Source: CAWCKS01 sp963796195
GTDB lineage: Bacteria > Pseudomonadota > Alphaproteobacteria > Rhizobiales > Xanthobacteraceae
Assembly: GCA_963796195.1 (NCBI GenBank)
Contig: CAWCKS010000017.1
Span: forward strand, 1 to 64,000
Direction of reading: 5' to 3'
Length of the DNA: 64,000 nt
Part shown: positions 1 through 8,101 of the stretch, piece by piece
How positions within the stretch are numbered: position 1 is the first letter of the stretch
Layout: each line of letters opens with the position of its first letter
Notes under the pieces: model-generated
What the model was told of the DNA's origin: nothing
Database searches by the model: none
What the model saw: the letters and a program-made list of their open reading frames with translations, nothing else
Position numbers and translations under genes: made by a program

Positions 1-599
1 CCGATCGCGTGAGCGGCGCCACTACCACGCGCGGTTCGGCGGCGGCGCGAAGCTCTTGATCGAGACCCGACCTCCGCCGCGGCGGCGGTTCGGGCGAGAA
101 CTAGGAACGGGGACCGGGACATTGCGGGATGGGGCAGCCCAACGACTATTTCTTTTGAATGCCCCCGCTTACGTTGCAGATTTCGATCAAGCTAGCGCGG
201 CTTCACCTACGAGAACACCCGAGCGTGCGGCACAATCCAAATTCGTTAGGGTTCACGGTAATTGGGCTCGAGGTTTCTTATTCGTTCTGGTTGAGAAGCA
301 GCGACGTTGGTCACCCTTAGGACGTCCCACATCCGTCCCGGGACACGTGCCGAGTGGCGGGACACGTCGGGACGCTTCGAGAAGGCCGGATTGAAATGCC
401 TCTTTTTTGTGAGGTGCCGCCCGCGTCGTCGCGGCGACCGATTTAGCCCACCGCACGGTCCCTCCGGCCGCCCCGTTGCCCATCCGCGCCAAGCAAACTT
501 TAAGAGTTTTTAAACCACCGCGGCGTAGCCGTCGCGGTGTCTCGTAATGGTGCGAGACGCCGCCGCGAGGCGGAAATGGTCTTTTGGAGAGTGCAGGCC
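1..599. other. left-edge region without a recognisable gene; hairpins near its right end
   Basis: I see no convincing gene here; the open frames on both strands look like low-complexity, GC-rich shadows. Close to the terminase genes there are two consecutive inverted repeats: CACCGCG (516-522) pairing with CGCGGTG (533-539), and GTCTCG (539-544) pairing with CGAGAC (553-558). They could be part of a transcript leader for the phage-like block, but neither is followed by a T tract, so I do not call a terminator. Confidence 0.4.
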
Positions 600-683
600 A
601 TGACCACAAGAAACAGACGATCGCATAGGTTCAAACCCGATGTCCGGAAGATGCTCTCTCTGCCAGCACCCCAAGCGTGCTGA
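600..683 (+). CDS. possible 27-codon leader ORF ahead of the terminase genes
   Basis: An ATG at 600 sits 8 bases behind a good Shine-Dalgarno sequence (GGAGAG, 586-591) and opens a 27-codon arginine-rich frame that ends inside the next gene, overlapping its start at 640. The downstream ORF itself has only a weak ribosome site, so translation of this short frame might feed ribosomes to it. No family is recognised. It could equally be a chance frame, or the true upstream part of the next gene after an indel. Confidence 0.25.
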   Translation: MTTRNRRSHRFKPDVRKMLSLPAPQAC

Positions 684-1173
684 AATCGACCGTCGGCTTG
701 CCGCCGGTGAACCTGGCAATCAAGTTGCCAGAGATTATGACGTTGCTTCGTCGAGCCTGCATCGGCACCGCAGCAACTGTCTGCGGCTTGCCTCCTCCAA
801 CGCGATCATGAAGGACGTGGCGCGCGGCACAGTGGCGCTCGCGTCTCTGCCGTCGAAGGACGAGCTCAATCACGGCTACGCCACCATCTCCCAACAGATC
901 GGCGAGATCATCGCGGACGCCAAGCGCCAGGGATCGCTGTCCGTCGCGCTGAAGGGGCTCGGCGCCCTGAAACAGACGCTCGACAGCCAGATGCGGCTTG
1001 CCGGCCACGACCGGCCGATCGACACCCAGATCAACGTCGCCATCCAGAACAATGTCAACATCGATGTCGACCGTCTTGTCGAGCGGCTGATCGCAAAGTT
1101 CGACCACAAGCCGGAGCTCAAGGCGGAGATCGCGCAAGCACTGTTGGAGGTCGACCATGACCTTGCCGCGTGA
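640..1173 (+). CDS. phage small-terminase-like protein, N-terminal Cys/His motif
   Basis: 177 aa. The N terminus carries a Cys-x2-Cys pair (CSLCQHPKR) and a helix-turn-helix-like stretch rich in charged residues (residues about 10-45, ending in a His/Cys pair), followed by a mostly helical, polar C-terminal half. Proteins of this form lie directly before large terminases in alphaproteobacterial phage islands, and its 3' end overlaps the ATPase ORF by 17 bases. By position and domain style it is probably the DNA-recognition (small) terminase subunit. That role is inferred from context; no catalytic signature is expected. The frame is intact. Confidence 0.55.
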   Translation: MSGRCSLCQHPKRAEIDRRLAAGEPGNQVARDYDVASSSLHRHRSNCLRLASSNAIMKDVARGTVALASLPSKDELNHGYATISQQIGEIIADAKRQGSLSVALKGLGALKQTLDSQMRLAGHDRPIDTQINVAIQNNVNIDVDRLVERLIAKFDHKPELKAEIAQALLEVDHDLAA

Positions 1174-1987
1174 GGTCGCGTATCGGCTCGATCCCGCCGC
1201 GTGGGTCCACCACGAGCTCGGTGTCGCGCCCAAGCCATGGCAGGCTCAATTCTTGCGCGCGCCACGCGGCAGCTCGATCGCGATCCTGACGTCGCGCCAA
1301 TGCGGCAAGACCACTGCTGCGGCGTGGGGCATGGCCCACACGATGATGTTCAAGGCCGGCTCGCTGAGCGTCGTGGCCTGTCCGACCCAGCGTCAAAGTG
1401 CGGAAGCCGTGCGCCGCGTTAAGGGCGTCCTGGTTCAGGCACGGATCAAGCTCACGACCGATAACGTCTACGGCCTTGAACTCGAAAACGGATCGCGGGT
1501 GCTGGCGCTGCCGGGGGCTGACGACACCGTTCGGGGTTTGACTGTCGACGGCTGGATCATTGCCGACGAAGCTGCCCGTCTCAGCGAAGAGCTGATCTCG
1601 GCGCTGCGTCCGATGCGGGCGCAGCGCCCGGAGGCGCGGCTCGCCATGCTGTCAACGGCGTGGACCATGGCCGACCCGTTTTGGCTGGTGTGGGGTGGGA
1701 CCGATCCAACCTGGCTGCGCTTGAAGGCGACGGCGGACACCGAGAACTACGATCCGAAGTTTCTCGACGACGAACGCAAGGCGCTCGGCGAAGCCAAGTT
1801 CAAACGCGAATATCTCGGCATCCCGACCGGCGGTGACGGCAATCCGTTCACCTGGGAGCTGTTTCAGCGGGCGGTCACGCCGTTCCGCCCCTTGATTGCA
1901 CCCGGCCCAGACCTCCTGCGCGACACCGACGTCGCAGTCCCTGTTCCAAATCCGTTCCAGAAGCTCAGCGAAAGGCAGCTCCGATGA
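1157..1987 (+). CDS. phage large terminase, ATPase domain only
   Basis: 276 aa. This is the packaging-motor ATPase of a large terminase: Walker A SRQCGKT at residues 46-52, Walker B IIADE at about 134-138, and a coupling motif (AMLSTAW) in the expected order and spacing. The C-terminal nuclease domain of an ordinary 450-550 aa large terminase is missing; it is encoded by the next ORF, whose ATG overlaps this stop as ATGA (1984-1987). The start overlaps the small-terminase gene. The N-terminal two domains look complete, so this half appears folded and conserved. No portal or capsid gene follows, so it is a phage remnant or satellite-like block. Confidence 0.8.
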   Translation: MTLPREVAYRLDPAAWVHHELGVAPKPWQAQFLRAPRGSSIAILTSRQCGKTTAAAWGMAHTMMFKAGSLSVVACPTQRQSAEAVRRVKGVLVQARIKLTTDNVYGLELENGSRVLALPGADDTVRGLTVDGWIIADEAARLSEELISALRPMRAQRPEARLAMLSTAWTMADPFWLVWGGTDPTWLRLKATADTENYDPKFLDDERKALGEAKFKREYLGIPTGGDGNPFTWELFQRAVTPFRPLIAPGPDLLRDTDVAVPVPNPFQKLSERQLR

Positions 1988-2667
1988 CAAACGTTGATAT
2001 TTATGATCCAGCCACTTGGGGCTTCTACCGACCAAGCTTCATCGTTCACGACGTCGGCATCAGGCGCAACTCGTCGACCGCGGTCGTTGGCGGCTTTTGT
2101 CCGAACAGCCGATTGGATCTCATCGGTATCGGCGACATCGTCGAATTTCCGATTGGGCAAACAAGTCATCAGCGGCTCAGTACACTGGCCGGCATCGACC
2201 TGCAGCATTCCCGTAACTCGATGATCATCGCCGACGTCAGCAACGAGCAAGCTTATGCAGAACTGCTGCATCAATCATTTGGCCCAAGACTGATCGGCGT
2301 CCACATCGGCAGGTCGGGCGACGGGATGCAAGTGCAGTTGCGTCCGTCGCCACTCGGAATGATGCCGGTCTATCCGATTGGTCGAACCTACCTGATTGAG
2401 CAGTTTAGCACCCACGTTGAGGCCGGCCGGGTCTGCTTCGCAGATTACCAGCAGGGTCAACGCGCATTTCAGCAACTGGCGAACCTTGCGGTCGAAGCGC
2501 GGGAGTCGGGCCGGGTCTATACCTGTGCCCCGGGACAGCACGATGACCTCGGCATCTCCTGCGCGCTGCTGGTCTGGGCGGCGAAACATCCGCAGCTACA
2601 AGGCTGGATCTCAGCGGCGGTGCCGAGGCCGCCAGTCGTTAATAAGCCTATCTCTGGCGTCTTTTAG
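1984..2667 (+). CDS. phage large terminase, RNase H-fold nuclease domain as a separate ORF
   Basis: 227 aa. The reading begins with the beta-strand acidic motif of the terminase nuclease fold (FIVHDVGIRRNSS, with the first catalytic Asp), followed by a second acidic strand (MIIADVSNE) and the C-terminal HDDLGISCALL motif carrying the last metal-binding Asp pair. The three-motif order matches the headful/cos-cleaving nuclease of large terminases. Start and previous stop overlap by four bases, so the two halves are probably translationally coupled. It may represent a real domain split, or an old frameshift of a fused gene; both halves keep their key residues. Confidence 0.7.
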   Translation: MTNVDIYDPATWGFYRPSFIVHDVGIRRNSSTAVVGGFCPNSRLDLIGIGDIVEFPIGQTSHQRLSTLAGIDLQHSRNSMIIADVSNEQAYAELLHQSFGPRLIGVHIGRSGDGMQVQLRPSPLGMMPVYPIGRTYLIEQFSTHVEAGRVCFADYQQGQRAFQQLANLAVEARESGRVYTCAPGQHDDLGISCALLVWAAKHPQLQGWISAAVPRPPVVNKPISGVF

Positions 2668-2720
2668 CAATCGTTTAGCTTGCGACGACGTGTTCGTTGC
2701 GCCGTCGCGACCATTGCCGA

Positions 2721-2745
2721 GCAACGGGCCGCGGCGGCCCGTTGC
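2721..2745. repeat. perfect 12-bp stem hairpin in the terminase/recombination gap
   Basis: GCAACGGGCCGC and its exact reverse complement are separated by a single G. The stem lies 54 bases after the terminase nuclease stop and has no T tract. Two weaker inverted repeats follow in the same 271-base gap: TGTTGC/GCAACA at 2848-2864, and a GTGTGGCG-type pair at about 2868-2888. A rho-dependent end, an attenuator or a protein site are all possible. Confidence 0.6.
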
Positions 2746-2938
2746 ATGGCGTTGAACCTGCAGCGACCGCTCTACGGTCAGGCCTGCGGAGGCAGCCTGC
2801 CGTCCATGGCTTGTCTCCAACCTAGCCCTGCCCCTCAAAGTCCGTTGTGTTGCCCGACGCAACATGGGTGTGGCGCTGACCGCCACGCCGGCGGTGCCCA
2901 ACGGTGACGGTACGCCGGCCACACCTTGGAGGCGAGAC

Positions 2939-3759
2939 ATGACACAGCAAGCAAACGGCGGCGCGCGTAGGACGGTGATCGGCGGGTCCGACGCCCGTAT
3001 CATTATGGGGCAGGATGAAGGCGCCCTGCTCCGGCTCTGGCAGGAGAAGCGCGGCGAGGTCGAGCCGCAAGACCTCTCCAACAACCTGTCGGTCCAACTC
3101 GGGCATGCGACCGAAGCCCTCAACCGGACCTGGTTCGAGCGCAATGCGGGTGCGAAAGTCATCGACGTCCAGAAGCGGGTCACTCACCCGGTTAACAGCT
3201 GGATGGTTGCGACCCTGACGGTGTCGTCGAACAAACCGGCGCGGTGTTCGAATCAAAATTCATGCTGCCGTGGTCATTCTCCGAGGAGATGGCCGCCGAA
3301 AAACACATGGCGCAGCTGCAGCACAACATGTGGGTGACCAACGCCCGCACAGCCGTGCTGTCGATCATCACCGGCGGCGGCAAGTGGATCGAAATGACCA
3401 TCAATGCCGACCCGCTGTACCAGCACCTGCTGCTGACCGCCGAAAAGAAGTTCCTGCGCAACATGCAGAGCGGCGAGCCGCCGCGGCTGTTCAGTGTCGA
3501 AACGCCACGGCCGCGGCTAGGCGCCGTGCGGGTGGTCGATATGACCCCCTCCAATGCGTGGGCCGAGCTGGCGGCAACATTCAAGCGAACCCGCGAGGCC
3601 CATGCCGAGCACGAGACGGCCCGGGCCGAGCTGAAGCGGCTGATGCCGCTCGACGCCAAGGAGGCGATCGGCCATGGCTTACGCGCCAAGCGCTCCAAGG
3701 TCGGGGCGGTCAGTTTTGACGTGCTGGAGATGGAGGCGCCCCATGCACCGCTCCAGTGA
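2939..3759 (+). pseudogene. YqaJ-type phage recombination exonuclease, frameshifted
   Basis: A YqaJ-like viral recombinase (lambda-exonuclease superfamily, 5'-3' resection that prepares ends for the annealase encoded next). Start at 2939, seven bases after GGAGG (2928-2932). The first frame (2939 to about 3217) gives the GGSDA start motif and continues to HPVNSWMVATL. The second frame (from about 3218) continues with VFESKFMLPWSFSEE and runs to 3759. Adding one G after 3217 restores ATLDG...VFESKF, the PD-(D/E)xK core, in a single frame. The written sequence therefore loses the catalytic Asp through a one-base deletion. Its 3' end overlaps the ERF start by 17 bases. Confidence 0.75.
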
Positions 3760-4477
3760 GACGATCGGCAAGATCGCGGCCGCCCTGGCGCAGGCGCAAA
3801 AGCAACTGCAGAACCCGGAGCGGACGCTGACCGCCACGATCACCTCGCCGTTCCCACGGGAGACCGGGACGGTCTCGTTCCGCTATGCTTCCCTGGCCAC
3901 AGGTCTCGACATCGTGCGCAAGGCGCTGGGCGAGCAGGAGATCGCGACGATCCAGAGCACGTCCTTTGACAAGGAGGACAGCCTGATCCGGCTCAGCACG
4001 GTCTTGGCGCATTCGTCAGGTGAATGGATCGCATCTGACTGGCCGGTCTGTCCGCTCGCCCACGTCGTGGCGCCGCATCGGCTCGGCGCCGCCCTAACCT
4101 ATGCCCGGCGGTATGCGCTGTTCACACTCGCCGGCATTGCCGGCGAGGACGACCTCGACGCGCCAGACCTGCCGATCGCGCCAGGACCAGAAGAGACGAG
4201 ACGAGCGCAGGACTTGCTGCGGCAAGCAGCATCCCGCGGCTTGGGTCGCGCAAACTGACGATACTCGACCCGGAGCGTTCGGCCGCATTGCGCGGCCAAC
4301 TGCTCTCGGAACTCGAGACATTGCAATCGGTTGATGACCTCACGCTCTGGGCGCTTGCGGCGGCTGCCACTGAAGAATCGGCTCACCGATCCGGACGCTC
4401 GTCTGGTCGAGGTCGCCTATGAAGGGAGGCTCGCGTCGGCATATACTGAGACGACGCAAAGAAACCAGACAAGCTGA
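3743..4477 (+). pseudogene. ERF-family single-strand annealing protein, C terminus frameshifted
   Basis: ERF-like recombinase that anneals single strands and pairs with the YqaJ exonuclease. ATG at 3743 with upstream GGAG. Residues 1-170 read cleanly: an N-terminal helix, the SFRYASLATGLDIV core strand region and the ALTYARRYAL motif typical of ERF. The frame stops at 4258, but the family tail continues in the next frame (LDPERSAALRGQLLSELE and on to DDLTLWAL, to about 4357). It then returns to the original frame (LPLKNRLTDPDARLVE, ending at 4477). A one-base loss near 4250 and a one-base gain near 4357 explain this exactly. The core is unaffected; only the C-terminal region is scrambled. Confidence 0.7.
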
Positions 4478-4525
4478 CCGTGCTAAAGATCCTGTTCAGA
4501 CCTGGCGATGGATCGCAAGGTCTGA

Positions 4526-4914
4526 AGCCCGAATCACATCACTCCAGATCCAGCCTTCGAGCCAGCGGTCGTTCAGCTACCAAAGACATTGCGTCGCCGC
4601 GACAAAGCCCACCTTGCATTTGTTGCTTCGCAGCCTTGCCTTGTCTGTCAGCGCACGCCGTCCGATGCGCATCACTTGAGGTTTGCCCAACCGCGGGCGC
4701 TCGGCCGCAAGCCAAGCGATGAGTTCACAGTGCCGCTCTGTCGAGACGCATCACCGCGAGCTCCACCGTTCTGGCAACGAGCGCAGCTGGTGGGACATAC
4801 GTCGGGATTGTGCCGCTCGAGGTCGCCGATCGGCTGTGGCACATAACTCAACGCGATCGGTCGGTGGTCGCATTGGCGTCTACTGGCGCGACGACGCCTG
4901 GGTTTGGCGGGTAA
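4526..4914 (+). pseudogene. DUF968-like HNH nuclease of phage recombination block, frameshifted
   Basis: The frame gives FVASQPCLVCQRTPSDAHHL (a Cys-x2-Cys pair and a His pair), then DEFTVPLCRD. The continuation HHRELHRSGNERSWWDIRR is one frame on (one extra base at 4748), and the end EVADRLWHITQ one further frame on (about 4809). Joined, this is the C-x2-C, HH, C-x2-HH pattern of DUF968-type HNH proteins, which accompany ERF and YqaJ in phage islands and probably act as a metal-dependent nuclease. The N terminus is unclear: the frame opens at 4526 without an obvious start, and the pre-4526 DNA may hold its decayed beginning. Confidence 0.6.
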
Positions 4915-5000
4915 GTCCAAGTGCACGAAGTCCGACGGATTCATCGGCCACTGGACCAGAGTGTCATAGCCAAAGGCAACAAAATATACTCATTGATCGA

Positions 5001-5034
5001 AACCACCTTATGCCGCGCGCGGCATAAGGCGGTT
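5001..5034. repeat. 34-bp near-perfect palindrome abutting a mobile-element end
   Basis: The central 24 bases (5006-5029) are a perfect palindrome, CCTTATGCCGCG followed by its exact reverse complement. AACC/GGTT arms extend it to 34 bases with one mismatched pair. The motif TTATGCCGC inside it is also the outermost part of the adjacent element's inverted end, and the two features share three bases (5032-5034). It may be a second, solo element end joined head to head, or a palindromic target site. Confidence 0.75.
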
Positions 5035-5692
5035 TATGCCGCCCGCCGAACTATGCCGAGTGGGTTCGTTTTCCCCGGGAATTCGTCGTGACCGGCATGT
5101 AATTGGCTCGGCATAGTTTGACAGCGTTGGCAAAGGGCGAAAGGAACGATGCACGCCGCTAACCTCGCACGCGCAGGGCGTCCTCCAGACATGGCTTAAG
5201 GAACCGCCGCGCCGCGGTGCGAGCGCGTTGTTTCCCAACGTGCACGGGGGCCGGATCAGCGCCGACAGCGTCCAGTCGCTCTTGGCCAAGTACGTGCGCG
5301 TCGCCAGCAAGAGATGTCCATCATTGGCGTCCAAGCGGGTATCGCCGCATGTGCTGAGGCACAGCGCTGCGATGGAGCTGCTGCAAGCGGGCGTCGATTG
5401 CGCCGTGATCGCGCTATGGCTCGGCCATAAATCGATCGAAACGACGCAAACCTACCTGCATGCCCATCTCGCACTCAAGGAAGCGGCCCTGGCAAAGCTC
5501 AAACCGTACGAGCGTGGCAAGCGAACCCGCTTCCGGCCGAGCGATCGCCTGCTCGCCTTCCTTCAGGCGCTGTAAGAAGCCAGACTATGCCGAATGGGGC
5601 TGGGGCGATGTCCGCTCGATCGGGCCGCAAGCGCGCGCAACGACGAGCTTGCTTCCAGAACCGCTCGGCATAGTTCGGCGGGCGGCATAAAC
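5032..5692. mobile_element. 661-bp deletion derivative of a tyrosine-recombinase (RIT-like) element with perfect 29-bp inverted ends
   Basis: Bases 5032-5060 and 5664-5692 are exact reverse complements over 29 bp, beginning GTTTATGCCGCC and ending ACTATGCCGAG. The inner half-motif CTATGCCGA recurs twice more inside: inverted at 5107-5116 and direct (with one change) at 5584-5593. Between the ends there is only the C-terminal part of a tyrosine recombinase. RIT elements are known to carry three recombinases in tandem between inverted ends with internal motif copies. This copy keeps both ends and the last part of the last gene, so it looks like an internally deleted, non-autonomous form. The RIT assignment is from the recombinase type and end organisation, not from a search. 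Confidence 0.65.
5117..5575 (+). pseudogene. tyrosine recombinase (integrase), C-terminal catalytic part only
   Basis: The open frame from 5117 contains GKGRKERCTPLT (catalytic Arg/Lys strand region), then VSPHVLRHSAAMELLQ (HxxR box) and IALWLGHKSIETTQTY (second His and the nucleophilic Tyr), ending in a basic tail. The N-terminal core-binding domain and the first catalytic Arg are absent. The coding sequence begins only a few bases after an internal copy of the element's end motif, which marks a deletion junction. A TTG at 5228 is the first start-like codon often picked, but homology clearly begins earlier. The tail resembles the third recombinase of RIT trios. Confidence 0.7.
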
Positions 5693-6135
5693 TACCAAAC
5701 TTAACGCCTTCGATCCTCGAGGCGTATCTCCGCAATGTCCCCACGTGTCGCCGATCATCCAATCAACTCAATCGCCGATCCGCTACCCGGAAGTACAAGC
5801 CGGCCCGCACCTCCCCGAAGCCGCCTAAGGGCCCGCTACCGAGCGGATACGTTGGGGCGAAACCGACGTCGCGAGGCTTATGACTGACGGTGACAGACGA
5901 ACGGAGCCGCCGGTCACATTGCCGGAGCCACCGATGATCGCGCTCAAGGACTAACTCTCTCCTAATGGGAGCAACGTGGTGGCTTGTTAGGCCGCTCGTT
6001 ATCGAGATTGACGGCAGTCGAATGGCGACCCGCGTACGGTCACTATCATTTGCCGAAGTGTTTGGGCTCGCGTCCTTGCAGCTGGTGACAACATGAGGGA
6101 AACATTCCTCCCCTGAAGCAACTGGACGAACTGAG
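5693..6135. other. gene-free gap before the cyclase gene
   Basis: About 440 bases with no frame that I recognise; the minus-strand frame covering it is a shadow running into the cyclase gene. No terminator or strong promoter was identified by eye. Confidence 0.35.
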
Positions 6136-8029
6136 ATGCTCACTTTTAGGATCGCGATAACAGCGGCCGTGATTACCTTCATTTCAGCTCTGACAGCGGC
6201 TCTAGTGTTTATCCAGCTCGAGACTTTCCACGCGGCAGCGAGTGCAGCGGCGTCTGCGGCCATGGATTCCGCGAGCGCAAACACCCTTAGCCGGCTCGAG
6301 GCAGAGATTTCTGGGTTGAGTTCCGTCGTTGACGTACTGTCATCAAGTCCTTCTTTCGCGGTCTCCAATGATAGAAGTGAAGAAGATAGTGCGATCGTCC
6401 TGTTCAAGGCTGCACTCAAGAAACTGCCGCAGGCGGACAGCTTCTACGTCGGCTACGAAAACGGTGGTTGGCTTCAAGTCCGGCGCCTCGATGTCCTGGA
6501 CCCGGCAGAGCGCGAGAAGCTGGGGGCACCGCCTGGCGCCGTCTACAACGTGAATTTAGTCCATCCGACATCCGATGGAGCACTTCCCATGCGGCGGATC
6601 TTCGAGGACGAGGAAGGCAATAAGGTTGGCCAGCTCGATCTGCCTGACTTCGGTTACGACGCAAGAAAGCGGGTCTGGTATCGCGATACGATGCAGTCGG
6701 GCCGCACCCTCGTTTCGTCGCCATATGCCTCATTCAGCATCAGCACACCGATGATCACCTTGAGCGCACCTCTGCACGGAAATGGCAGCGGTGTCATCGC
6801 CGCCGACCTCAAGCTCGATCAATTCAGTGAGTTGGCCCAAGCGCAGCGCCCAGGGGAGCACGGAACAGTCATCGTCTTCAACTCGTTCGGCGTACTCATC
6901 GTACACCCCGACTTCGCCCGGCTCGCCGAGGAAGCGAGCACGCAGCCGAATCCAAAACTCCCTGAAATTTGGACGATCCGGTCTGGGCTGGTCGGCGCGG
7001 TGATCCAGCAGTGGGATAGTCGCGCGCGCTTTGAGGGTACCGTGCGAGGCGAAGACGGGCGAGACTACCTTTTTCGCCTGCAGAAATTTTCGCAAGGTGA
7101 CGAATACAGCGGCTACTCGCTGTTGCTTGCAGCTGAAGACGATTTTGCCCAGAACGTGAGGACGCTGCAGATCAGAGGAATAGTTATCGCCCTGATCGTC
7201 GGCGCCTGCTTCGTGCCCGCGGCCTGGGTCTTTGGCAGCCGGATGTCGACCTCGCTAAAACGGATCACCGCGCAGGCACGTAACCTCCAAACCTTGGCGG
7301 CGCCCAATGATGCGCCGGTCACTTCCAATATCGCAGAGATCAACGAACTCGGCAGGACAATCGCGGTTGCCCAGCGCAGCATCTGGTCGTTCGCTCGTTT
7401 TGTCCCGAAGGACATCGTTAGAGGAATCGTTGACGGCTCGATTTCGACCGAGCTTGGCGGAAGCAAGCAGGAAGTCACGATCCTATTTTCCGACGTCACG
7501 AATTTTACCGGAATCGCCGAACAGACCGACCCCGATAGTTTGATGCGCCGACGTCACGCCATTTCGCCGCGCTCACGGAAGCGTTTCTCGCCGAAGGTGG
7601 AACCGTGGACAAGTTCATCGGAACTCGGTGATGGTGTTTTGGAATGCTCCCCATTTGCAGCCCGATCATGTCGAGCGTGCCTGTCGGGCCGCCCTTTCGG
7701 CCAAGGCGGCTAGCGATGCGCTTAACGTTCAATTTCAGGCCGAGGGGCTGTCCGCATTCGTTGTTCGCATTGGTATCCATCTCGGGGATGCCGTGGTGGG
7801 CGATGTAGGTTCGGCGGAACGTATGAACTATACGGTGCTGGGCAACAGCGTAAATCTTGCTGCTCGCCTCGAAGGGTTGAACAAGGAGTACGGGACAACG
7901 ATGCTCGTCAGCGAGGCCGTGCGCAACCGGGCCGAGTATCGCTTTCAATTCAAGCCGATTGCATCGGTAACTGCCAAGGGGATGACGACGGAAACGCGCG
8001 TCTATGAATTGGTCGAAGCAGTTCCGTAA
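6136..8029 (+). pseudogene. membrane class III adenylate/guanylate cyclase with Cache-like sensor, two frameshifts
   Basis: Intact layout: N-terminal membrane segment (residues about 5-28), a long periplasmic sensor resembling a double Cache domain (with a YDARKRVWYRDT stretch), a second membrane segment near residues 343-365, a HAMP-like linker, and a class III cyclase domain beginning with VTILFSDVTNFTGIAEQ, which holds the first metal Asp. The frame is lost at about 7551 (one A missing); the continuation HFAALTEAFLAEGGTVDKFI lies in the next frame. It is lost again at about 7622 (one base missing before SVMVFWNAP). The rest (RIGIHLGDAVVGDVGS, then YTVLGNSVNLAARLEGL) is normal and ends at 8029. 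The product would be cAMP or cGMP; as written it is inactive because the catalytic core is interrupted. Confidence 0.8.
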
Positions 8030-8101
8030 GAACGCCCTTTGCATTCGACTTGAGCGGGCCTTTGTCGACAACGTCCGTCAGCTCTCAGTGTGAGCTTCCA
8101 A

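Noticed and set aside
490..515. possible terminator near ACTTTAAGAGTTTTTAAA
   Set aside because: The arms are A/T-rich and short and no gene ends nearby; the pairing is weak compared with the porin terminator.
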